From the NCBI GenBank assembly GCA_016303265.1, contig JAEDLZ010000023.1, forward strand, positions 1 to 17,140: a stretch of DNA of 17,140 nucleotides, read 5' to 3'. The notes beneath the pieces are model-generated. The model did not search any database, was not told the DNA's origin, and saw only the letters and a list, made by a program, of their open reading frames with translations. Below are positions 1 to 6,120 of the stretch, piece after piece. Numbering within the stretch: the stretch's first letter is position 1; each line of letters opens with the position of its first letter. The translations under genes were made by a program, and so were the position numbers. The DNA comes from Clostridiales bacterium. GTDB lineage: Bacteria > Bacillota > Clostridia > Monoglobales > Monoglobaceae.

Positions 1-526
1 AAACAACATTTATTACAAGCTCAATAAGGAAGTTAACTCCAACCAAGCCGACAATCATGTAATTAAAAACATTTCCGCCGCCTGCCCATTGTGAAACCGC
101 TTCCATGAAGAATAAAAGACAGCCGATTAAGAAAACTCCTGTATTAACAACAGGGCAAACGATAGCCGAAACCGCAACGGCTATGTATTTATTAAACCGG
201 CTAAGCCATTTGTAAACAAATGCCGAACACAGACCGCAGGCAATTCCCTTTAAAAGAACAGTTGCGATTGTTCCAAGCGGGTTGATTGCAAGAAAAACTC
301 CTGCATCACCGCTGATTAACACCACAAAGCCAAAGATGAAGCCGAGCCACGCTCCAACCATAGGTCCGCAGGTCGCCGCACCTATGACGATAGGCACTAA
401 AACCAAGGAAATGGAGAAAGGTCCAAACTTGATAAAGGCACCCATATACTGAAGCACCACCACTATTGCCGTGAGCAATGCCGCCATAACCAGGGCTTTG
501 GTTGATATTTTGTTTTTGGTATCCAT
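1..526 (-). CDS. ECF transporter S component, probably for pantothenate (3' end cut off)
   Basis: Membrane substrate-binding (S) subunit of an energy-coupling factor vitamin importer. It would work in the membrane with EcfT and two ATPases encoded elsewhere. Reading the minus strand from ATG at 526 gives an uninterrupted frame of 175 codons to the window edge, beginning MDTKNKISTKALVMAALLTA. It is almost entirely hydrophobic, with several membrane helices and glycine/alanine-rich helices such as VPIVIGAATCGPMVGAWLG, as in the ECF_trnsprt family. The start is supported by AAGGAGG at 533-539. It lies 75 bp downstream of coaX on the same strand, with no convincing terminator between them for that strand. 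The coaX linkage suggests pantothenate as substrate (PanT-like); that is inference from context. Family assignment is from sequence character only, and the C-terminus is not visible. Confidence 0.8.
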   Translation of the reverse strand, partial: MDTKNKISTKALVMAALLTAIVVVLQYMGAFIKFGPFSISLVLVPIVIGAATCGPMVGAWLGFIFGFVVLISGDAGVFLAINPLGTIATVLLKGIACGLCSAFVYKWLSRFNKYIAVAVSAIVCPVVNTGVFLIGCLLFFMEAVSQWAGGGNVFNYMIVGLVGVNFLIELVINVV

Positions 527-601
527 AAAAATCCTCCTTGCTGTCGTTCATTTGAAAATGATACAACGCATAATTTTTATTTGGAGATTAAATCTCCTTT
601 T

Positions 602-1369
602 TCATTTATTATTTTTCTTATATAAAATATTTAACCCCTCTAAAATGAGGTTTTCGTTAAGAGTGATTTCATGCTTGCAATAAGGTATAATCATTGGTGC
701 AATTCCGCCTGTTGCATAAACAGGGAGGATATCGCCCATTTCCTCATTGAAACGGTCAATCATTCCGTCAATCATACTTGCGTTACCGAAAACCGCACCT
801 GAACGCATACAGTCTGCAGTATTTTTCCCGATAACGGATTTAGGCGCCTCCAAACTGATTTGAGGAAGCTGTGCAGTGGCTGAAGCAAGAGCCTTCAGGG
901 CGACATTAACACCGGGGATAATAGATGCGCCTGTAAATGCTCCGCTTTTGTCAACCAACATAAATTTAGTTGCCGTCCCCATATCAATAATAAGCGAAGG
1001 ACTTCCATAAATATGATGAGCCGCAACACAGCCGCAGATAAGGTCGGCTCCGACAGAGGAGGGGTCATCACAGTGGATATTTATTCCTGTTTTAATCCCG
1101 GGTCCTACCATTATGGGGTTAATTCCGTAAACGGTTTTAACCGCACACCTAAAAATTGTGTTAAGAGGAGGAACAACGGAAGAAATAATCGCCCCTTGAA
1201 CCGCCCTTTTATCAACATCGTGGAGGGTTAAGATGCTTTTGATTTTTGTGGCATATTCGTCCTCGGTTTTGGTGGCATCTGTTGCAATTCGGGCAACAAA
1301 CTCAAGCTTGTCCTCCGAAAATCCACCAAGAACAATATTTGTGTTTCCTATATCAATGGCAAGCAACAT
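602..1369 (-). CDS. coaX: Type III pantothenate kinase
   Basis: Cytosolic enzyme phosphorylating pantothenate to 4'-phosphopantothenate with ATP, the first committed step of coenzyme A synthesis. The 255-aa length is normal for CoaX. The ASKHA-fold phosphate loop is visible as DIGNT (residues 6-10), followed by ISSVVPP (62-68), VGPGIKTGIN (88-97) and the second ATP-binding loop DMGTAT (129-134). The motif usually written GADR is GADL here (107-110), and the usual T-x-D after GTAT is altered to K-F-M. I think the GxDL form also occurs in other Ruminococcaceae-like CoaX proteins, but that is from memory. The start is supported by AGGGTGG at 1376-1382, six bases upstream. It is probably cotranscribed with the ECF S component downstream. 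Its promoter is at 1399-1427. Confidence 0.93.
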   Translation of the reverse strand: MLLAIDIGNTNIVLGGFSEDKLEFVARIATDATKTEDEYATKIKSILTLHDVDKRAVQGAIISSVVPPLNTIFRCAVKTVYGINPIMVGPGIKTGINIHCDDPSSVGADLICGCVAAHHIYGSPSLIIDMGTATKFMLVDKSGAFTGASIIPGVNVALKALASATAQLPQISLEAPKSVIGKNTADCMRSGAVFGNASMIDGMIDRFNEEMGDILPVYATGGIAPMIIPYCKHEITLNENLILEGLNILYKKNNK

Positions 1370-1398
1370 AAAAGTCCACCCTTTCGTTATCAGTATGA

Positions 1399-1427
1399 AT
1401 TTTATACCAAATTATCTGAAATGTCAA
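1399..1427 (-). promoter_or_regulatory. Sigma-A type promoter of coaX
   Basis: On the minus strand, TTGACA (1427-1422) is followed after exactly 17 bases by TAAAAT (1404-1399). The predicted transcript start is near 1392, giving a leader of about 23 nt to the coaX ATG with the AGGGTGG ribosome binding site inside it. The -35 is consensus and the -10 matches five of six bases. Confidence 0.75.
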
Positions 1428-1460
1428 GTATTTCGAAGGACTTTTCAATATAAATAATGA

Positions 1461-1503
1461 AATAAAATATACCGCAGACCTTTGGCCTGCGGTATATTTT
1501 ATT
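1461..1503 (-). terminator. Rho-independent terminator after the lysR-family gene
   Basis: Perfect 17-bp inverted repeat (1461-1477 with 1487-1503) around a 9-nt loop. The GC-rich part is CCGCAG/CTGCGG and the ends are A-rich/T-rich, so in either direction the stem finishes in a T-rich tract. The lysR-family gene ends at 1541 reading toward it, so its natural role is to end that transcript and insulate coaX. Part of the repeat recurs at 1515-1532 (see findings). Confidence 0.85.
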
Positions 1504-1540
1504 GTATTAAAAGTTGCGGTATATTTGCCGCAGACTGCCT

Positions 1541-2392
1541 TTATTTAAGCAAAAAATCCTTAAAAGCGGCGGCGGCCCGACCGATGGGACGGCGGGGACT
1601 GTGATAAATAAAGGTTTCCCGTACAAAGGAGAAGTCTGAAAGATGCTTTAAAACCGTATTTTCGCCAAACTGACCCGCTTGCGAAAATTCGGGAACGAAG
1701 GCGACTCCGAAATCCATATCAACATACTGACGCAGATAGAACAAATCGTCGCATTTTATAACAATATTCGGCTTAAAGCCGGCGCTGCCGCAAGCTATAT
1801 TGGTTATTCTGTAAAGGCTGTTGCCCATTGGCATAGTTATAAAATCGGAGGATTTAAGGTCGGAAACAGAAAGCTCCTCCTTTTCAGAAAGGGGATTTTT
1901 CTTTGAAAGGGCAAGAAGAATATGCTCCTTCAAATAAAGGGTTTTGGAAAATCCTTCAAAGTCGGGAGAACCCTCTCCGATTATAAGGTCAAAATTGTGA
2001 TAGTCATTTTGCGGAGCGCTGTGCTCAATCAAAAAACTGATACTGGGAAATTTTGACTTAAATTCGGATATTTTTTTTGCAACGATACGCCTGTCGGCAA
2101 GAACCAAAAGCCGTATTTCGCCAAAGGTGCACTCGTCGCGGCTTATAAGCAGGTCTAAGGCGTTGCTTATGTGCGTCAGAGCGGCGGAAATTTCCCGTTT
2201 AAAATTTCTGCCGTTTTCATTCAGCGTAAGCGTGTTTTTGCTGCGGTCAAAGAGCGAAGCCCCCAGCTCGTCCTCAAGCCGCTTTACGGTTTGGGAAACC
2301 GTAGACGGCGGCACGCCGAAAAATTTTGCGGTATGTGAGAAGTTCTCCGTTTCCGCCGCGTGAACAAAGTATTTAAGCTGTAATAATTCCAT
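1541..2392 (-). CDS. LysR-family transcriptional regulator
   Basis: DNA-binding regulator of 284 aa, a usual LTTR length. The N-terminus MELLQLKYFVHAAETENFSH and the following A-x-x-x-x-V-x-x-S-x-V-S-x-x-V-x-x-LE pattern form the typical LysR winged helix-turn-helix (about residues 1-60). The rest is a periplasmic-binding-like effector domain. The start at 2392 was chosen over a longer frame beginning at 2446. MEL is the canonical LTTR start, GGGTGG lies four bases upstream, and the upstream extension would lie across the gene's own promoter. It is transcribed divergently from gdhA, the classic arrangement for an LTTR and its target, so control of glutamate dehydrogenase (as GltC controls gltAB in Bacillus) is plausible but inferred. 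The effector is unknown. Confidence 0.92.
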   Translation of the reverse strand: MELLQLKYFVHAAETENFSHTAKFFGVPPSTVSQTVKRLEDELGASLFDRSKNTLTLNENGRNFKREISAALTHISNALDLLISRDECTFGEIRLLVLADRRIVAKKISEFKSKFPSISFLIEHSAPQNDYHNFDLIIGEGSPDFEGFSKTLYLKEHILLALSKKNPLSEKEELSVSDLKSSDFITMPMGNSLYRITNIACGSAGFKPNIVIKCDDLFYLRQYVDMDFGVAFVPEFSQAGQFGENTVLKHLSDFSFVRETFIYHSPRRPIGRAAAAFKDFLLK

Positions 2393-2407
2393 AAAACCAC
2401 CCTGCTC

Positions 2408-2436
2408 AGTATACCATGGCTTGCTATATTTGTCAA
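2408..2436 (-). promoter_or_regulatory. Promoter of the lysR-family gene
   Basis: On the minus strand, TTGACA (2436-2431), 17-base spacer, TATACT (2413-2408): a near-perfect sigma-A promoter. The transcript would start around 2401-2402, at the ribosome binding site GGGTGG (2397-2402) and about ten bases from the ATG, so the mRNA is almost leaderless. It faces the gdhA promoter; the two -35 boxes are 28 bp apart. Confidence 0.8.
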
Positions 2437-2464
2437 TGTACAGCAATTATATTAAAATATATAC

Positions 2465-2493
2465 TTTACAATGGAGATGCGCTGTGGTAAAAT
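2465..2493 (+). promoter_or_regulatory. Promoter of gdhA
   Basis: TTTACA (2465-2470), 17-base spacer, TAAAAT (2488-2493). The predicted start is near 2500, leaving a leader of about 50 nt before the gdhA ATG at 2549. The 28 bp between this -35 and the divergent lysR -35 (2437-2464) is AT-rich, contains the palindrome TGTACA, and is the natural place for a LysR-type operator. I could not identify a convincing T-N11-A box. Confidence 0.75.
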
Positions 2494-2548
2494 AAAAATT
2501 ATCAGTGAAATGTTAAATTGCCGTACGCGGCAGGAAAGAGGAAAAGAA

Positions 2549-3892
2549 ATGTTTAAAAATGCTTATCTTAACGGTGTTATGGAAACCGTCATCAAGAGAA
2601 ATCCTGCTGAACCTGAATTTCATCAGGCAGTAAGAGAAGTTCTTGAATCACTTGAGCCTGTTATAGAGGCTCACCCCGAATATGAGAAGGCGGGTCTTAT
2701 TGAAAGACTTGTTGAACCGGAAAGGGTTATAACCTTTAGAGTTCCGTGGGTTGACGATAAGGGCAATGTTCAGGTCAACCGCGGCTTCCGTGTTCAGTTC
2801 AACAGCGCAATCGGTCCTTATAAGGGCGGTTTGAGATTTCACCCGTCCGTTTATCTGGGAATTATCAAATTCTTAGGCTTTGAGCAGATTTTCAAAAATT
2901 CACTTACAGGTCTTCCCATAGGCGGCGGCAAGGGCGGAAGCGACTTTGACCCGAAGGGTAAGAGCGACAATGAGGTTATGAAGTTCTGCCAGAGCTTTAT
3001 GACAGAGCTTTCAAAGCATATCGGCGCAGACACGGATGTCCCGGCAGGTGACATCGGTGTAGGCGGAAGAGAAATAGGCTATATGTACGGTCAGTACAAA
3101 AGACTTCGCAACGAATTTACAGGCGTTCTGACAGGGAAGGGGCTTACTTACGGCGGTTCACTTGCCCGTACGGAAGCAACGGGCTACGGTCTTTGCTACT
3201 TCACGGACGAGATGTTAAAGGACGCAGGAAAATCCTTTGAGGGTGCAACGGTTGTTATTTCCGGAAGCGGAAATGTTGCTATTTATGCAACGGAAAAGGC
3301 AACTGCTCTCGGCGGTAAGGTTGTAGCTCTCAGCGATTCCAACGGCTATATTTATGATAAGAACGGCGTTGACCTTGCGGCAATTAAGCAGCTCAAGGAA
3401 GTTGAACGCAAGAGAATCAAAGAGTATGTAAATATTCACCCTGAGGCTGAATATCATGAAGGCTGCAGCGGTATATGGACAATTCCCTGTGATATTGCCC
3501 TTCCCTGCGCAACGCAGAATGAAATCAATAAAGAATCTGCCGAAATCCTTGTTAAGAACGGCTGTTTCGCAGTAGCTGAAGGCGCTAATATGCCGTCAAC
3601 TCCCGAGGCTGTTGAGGTATTCCAGTCCGGCGGCGTTCTGTTCGGACCTGCTAAGGCTGCCAACGCCGGCGGTGTTGCAACTTCTGCTCTTGAAATGAGC
3701 CAGAACAGTATGAGATACAGCTGGACATTTGAAGAGGTTGACGCAAAGCTTCACGATATTATGGTTAACATCTACAGAAATTCCCGCGATGCCGCTGCTG
3801 AATACGGCATGGCAGGCAATTTTGTTGCAGGCGCAAACATTGCAGGCTTTAAGAAGGTTGCGGATGCAATGATGGCTCACGGAATTGTTTAA
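2549..3892 (+). CDS. gdhA: Glutamate dehydrogenase, hexameric type
   Basis: Reversible oxidative deamination of glutamate to 2-oxoglutarate and ammonia, linking ammonium assimilation to amino acid catabolism in the cytosol. The protein is 447 aa, the standard length for the bacterial small hexameric enzyme. Visible motifs are GGLRFHPSV, PIGGGKGGSDFDPKGKS with catalytic lysine K128, PAGDIGVGGREIGYMYGQY with D168, and the Rossmann loop GSGNVA (239-244). The SDS that follows the second Rossmann strand resembles the NADP-using E. coli enzyme more than NAD-specific clostridial ones, so NADP(H) is my weak preference. The open frame extends upstream to 2471, but that start lies between the -35 and -10 boxes. 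The ATG at 2549 has GAGG seven bases upstream and gives the family's normal N-terminus. A terminator follows. Confidence 0.96.
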   Translation: MFKNAYLNGVMETVIKRNPAEPEFHQAVREVLESLEPVIEAHPEYEKAGLIERLVEPERVITFRVPWVDDKGNVQVNRGFRVQFNSAIGPYKGGLRFHPSVYLGIIKFLGFEQIFKNSLTGLPIGGGKGGSDFDPKGKSDNEVMKFCQSFMTELSKHIGADTDVPAGDIGVGGREIGYMYGQYKRLRNEFTGVLTGKGLTYGGSLARTEATGYGLCYFTDEMLKDAGKSFEGATVVISGSGNVAIYATEKATALGGKVVALSDSNGYIYDKNGVDLAAIKQLKEVERKRIKEYVNIHPEAEYHEGCSGIWTIPCDIALPCATQNEINKESAEILVKNGCFAVAEGANMPSTPEAVEVFQSGGVLFGPAKAANAGGVATSALEMSQNSMRYSWTFEEVDAKLHDIMVNIYRNSRDAAAEYGMAGNFVAGANIAGFKKVADAMMAHGIV

Positions 3893-3973
3893 TATTTGCA
3901 ATTTTAATAAATAAACGGATGATGCGTCGTACCGTCAAAAATGATTTCAGATAGGTACGGTAATTTCGAGGTA

Positions 3974-4008
3974 AAAAAGGGAGTGCGGCTTTACTGCACT
4001 CCCTTTTT
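3974..4008 (+). terminator. Rho-independent terminator after gdhA
   Basis: Perfect 13-bp stem, AAAAAGGGAGTGC (3974-3986) with GCACTCCCTTTTT (3996-4008), and a 9-nt loop; the 3' arm supplies the T-run. It is 82 bp past the gdhA stop. The stretch between stop and stem (3893-3973) shows nothing I can name. Confidence 0.88.
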
Positions 4009-4062
4009 GCGGCTGTAGAAAAATGCACAGACGGCAGAAAAAGGAAAAAGCGGTATTAAATC

Positions 4063-4092
4063 TTGACAGCGGCATCTGTTTTGTGTTAGGAT
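4063..4092 (+). promoter_or_regulatory. Promoter of the cardiolipin synthase gene
   Basis: Consensus TTGACA (4063-4068), 18-base spacer, TAGGAT (4087-4092), with TGT directly before the -10 making an extended -10. Predicted start is near 4099, which leaves an unusually long leader of about 230 nt before the coding start at 4332. Confidence 0.65.
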
Positions 4093-4331
4093 ATTTGTAT
4101 AAATATGAGAAAAATAACCGTTAGATTACCCTGCTGTCCGAACCGTATATATAACAATCCGGGCGAAAAGGGTATTGGCAAGCTCTCGAAAAAAGGCGGA
4201 GCCTCAGAAAATCCAAAAAGCGTTACAAGGAAGCGACGGAAAGGGCACACGGCAAAAACAAAAGAATGAGAAAACCGAAAGGAGGGGCGGCAAAATCCCG
4301 TTTTGGCTTTCGGTATTTCAGGGGTGGCGTT
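4093..4331 (+). promoter_or_regulatory. Long structured leader of the cardiolipin synthase mRNA
   Basis: About 230 nt of untranslated or partly translated leader. Its 3' part holds a perfect 8-bp repeat ACCGAAAG (4274-4281) / CTTTCGGT (4307-4314), with a nested CAAAA (4291-4295) / TTTTG (4301-4305). A strong Shine-Dalgarno-like AAAGGAGGGG (4278-4287) sits in the 5' arm and internal loop and has no start codon at usable spacing. A small basic reading frame (4105-4269, 54 codons) ends in an ATGA overlap with an in-frame upstream ATG (4266) of the synthase frame. I do not recognise a known riboswitch class. Function is inferred only from structure and length. Confidence 0.45.
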
Positions 4332-5897
4332 ATGAAACGAATATTACGGTATCATGTAAAAGATAAAGAGGTGGAACGGGAATATAATTACATTCCGTTC
4401 CGATATATCCTCGCTATGCTTATTACGGTATTGGAAGTGGGGACGATTATCGGAATTGTAATAGCGCTTTCCTATTATGTGTCGTGGTTTTATATTCTTT
4501 GCTTTGTAACAGAGGGCGCTTGCGTTATAAAAATCATTGCCTCGGACGATAACCCTGATTACAAGGTACCGTGGCTTTTATTTGTAATAATTTTGCCGAT
4601 TGTCGGATTTATGCTTTATTTCATATTTTATTCCCGCAAGCTGAAGCGCAAGTATGTCAAACGGCTGAACGCTCTGAAGGACAACGCGTATCACAAGGAT
4701 GACAGCGCACTGTTTGAAAAAATGCACGGTGAGAATCCGCTTGCTGCATCTCAGGCAAAAATGCTGTGCAGCATTGCGGAGGCGCACCTGTTTACCGATA
4801 CAAAGCAGACTTACTTCCCGTTAGGGGAGGATATGTATCCTCGGCTTCTTGATGATTTAGGCAGGGCTGAAAAGTTTATTTATATGGAATACTTCATTAT
4901 TGAGGAAGGTAAGTTTTGGAATTCCGTACTGGATATTTTGAAGATTAAAGCCTCTGAGGGCGTAGATGTTAAGGTCGTTTATGACGACATTGGGTGCATG
5001 ATGACATTGCCGGGGGATTATTGGAAAACTCTTAAAGCCTACGGTATTGAAGCAACTCCGTTTTCAAGACTGAAAGGGCATGCCGACAGCGAATTTAACA
5101 ACCGAAGCCACCGCAAAATTACCGTAATTGACGGTAAGGTGGGTTATACCGGAGGAATAAATCTCGCAGACGAATATATAAACGAATACGAAAAACACGG
5201 ACACTGGAAGGATACGGGCATACGGATTGAGGGGGAAGCTGTGTGGGAATTGACAAAATTATTCCTTATTGACTTCGGAATCAATGTCAGGAAAATGCCG
5301 GAAATAAGGGCAGAGCTGTTCCCGGCGCAGAGTGAAATCAAAGAGGAGGGATATATGATTCCCTTCGGCGACGGACCTCGTCCTCTTTATGTACGCAGAG
5401 TCGGCAAAAGCGTTATTCAGAGTATATTAAACAGCGCCACGCGCTATATGTATATGACAACGCCGTACCTCGTAATTGATAATGACCTGTGCTTAAGCAT
5501 TGAGAACGCAGCTATCCGCGGGGTGGATGTAAGAATTATTGTTCCGCATATTCCCGACAAAAAGCTGATATTCGGCATGACGCGAAGCTTCTATAAACGG
5601 CTTATGGATGCCGGAGTGCATATTTATGAGTACGAACCGGGATTTATCCATGCGAAATCTTATATTGCCGATGACGAATATGCAATGATAGGAACCATAA
5701 ACCTCGATTACAGAAGCCTGGTGCATCACTTTGAAAACGGTATATGGATGTATAAATGTGAATCCATCGGCAGCATAAAAAGTGACATTGAGGCTACCTT
5801 TGAAAAAAGTATCAAGGTGACGCCGGATGACCTTAAAACAAGCTTGATTCAAAGATTTATCCGTGCTGTTGTTCGTATTTTCGCCCCAATGCTGTAA
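4332..5897 (+). CDS. cls: Cardiolipin synthase (phospholipase D family)
   Basis: Membrane enzyme joining two phosphatidylglycerol molecules into cardiolipin and glycerol. The 521-aa protein has hydrophobic segments at about residues 24-47, 50-69 and 80-100; the last matches the PLD N-terminal anchor (W-L-L-F-V-I-I-L-P-I-V-G). Two catalytic HxKxxxxD motifs follow: HRKITVID (H260, K262, D267) in a GGINLADEY context, and HAKSYIAD (H440, K442, D447) followed by GTINLDYRS, as in Gram-positive Cls. The open frame extends upstream to 4266, adding 22 basic residues. I prefer the ATG at 4332 because GGGGTGG lies at 4321-4327 and the product then starts like the family. The upstream ATG cannot be excluded. 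The gene is monocistronic, between its own promoter and a strong terminator. Confidence 0.94.
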   Translation: MKRILRYHVKDKEVEREYNYIPFRYILAMLITVLEVGTIIGIVIALSYYVSWFYILCFVTEGACVIKIIASDDNPDYKVPWLLFVIILPIVGFMLYFIFYSRKLKRKYVKRLNALKDNAYHKDDSALFEKMHGENPLAASQAKMLCSIAEAHLFTDTKQTYFPLGEDMYPRLLDDLGRAEKFIYMEYFIIEEGKFWNSVLDILKIKASEGVDVKVVYDDIGCMMTLPGDYWKTLKAYGIEATPFSRLKGHADSEFNNRSHRKITVIDGKVGYTGGINLADEYINEYEKHGHWKDTGIRIEGEAVWELTKLFLIDFGINVRKMPEIRAELFPAQSEIKEEGYMIPFGDGPRPLYVRRVGKSVIQSILNSATRYMYMTTPYLVIDNDLCLSIENAAIRGVDVRIIVPHIPDKKLIFGMTRSFYKRLMDAGVHIYEYEPGFIHAKSYIADDEYAMIGTINLDYRSLVHHFENGIWMYKCESIGSIKSDIEATFEKSIKVTPDDLKTSLIQRFIRAVVRIFAPML

Positions 5898-5957
5898 AAG
5901 GCTTAAATCAAACGAACCGCGAAAACGAAGCTTAAATACTGAAATAGTAGAGCAAAT

Positions 5958-6000
5958 TCCCTAAGCGGCGGCAAAGTTTTGCCGCCGCTTAGGGAGTTTT
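5958..6000 (+). terminator. Strong Rho-independent terminator after cls
   Basis: Perfect 18-bp inverted repeat (5958-5975 with 5978-5995), core AAGCGGCGGC/GCCGCCGCTT, followed by GTTTTCGTTT. In RNA the central bases form the loop. It lies about 60 bp after the cls stop and separates cls from addB. Confidence 0.9.
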
Positions 6001-6075
6001 CGTTTCGCGGCTATGACTGTTTTCTTTTATTTATTATCAGCCGTGTTTTGGGGCGAAACAGAAACAACATTTTGG

Positions 6076-6104
6076 TTGCAAAAATTAAGATACTGTGTTA
6101 AACT
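6076..6104 (+). promoter_or_regulatory. Possible promoter of addB
   Basis: TTGCAA (6076-6081), 17-base spacer, TAAACT (6099-6104), with TGT before the -10 as an extended element. Each box is imperfect. The predicted start near 6111 would coincide with the AGGTGAT ribosome binding site, so the addB message would have a very short leader. It is supported mainly by its position after a strong terminator. Confidence 0.4.
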
Positions 6105-6120
6105 TAGCATAGGTGATATT

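Noticed and set aside
583..602. Palindrome GGAGATTAAATCTCC followed by T-run between the ECF gene and coaX
   Set aside because: The T-run is on the plus strand, but both neighbouring genes are on the minus strand, where no T-run follows; it is therefore not a terminator of that operon. It could stop antisense transcripts, but nothing supports this further.
2393..2446. 18-residue N-terminal extension of the LysR protein
   Set aside because: It overlaps the gene's own promoter and lies upstream of the canonical MEL start with its ribosome binding site.
2471..2548. Upstream extension of gdhA to an ATG at 2471
   Set aside because: That ATG lies between the -35 and -10 boxes of the promoter, so it would not be transcribed; the ATG at 2549 has a ribosome binding site and gives the normal GdhA N-terminus.
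4105..4269. Basic 54-codon frame upstream of cls
   Set aside because: Only the -10-like TAGGAT lies before its ATG, with no usable ribosome binding site, and the product looks like translated leader. Mentioned as a finding only because of the ATGA overlap.
4175..4366. 63-codon frame overlapping the start of cls
   Set aside because: Different frame from cls, no ribosome binding site, no family resemblance; it is a shadow of the leader and the cls 5' end.
6013..6120. Upstream extension of addB to an ATG at 6013
   Set aside because: It would add a hydrophobic 36-residue tail just after the cls terminator and across the likely promoter. AddB proteins begin at the Walker A fold, as they do from 6121.
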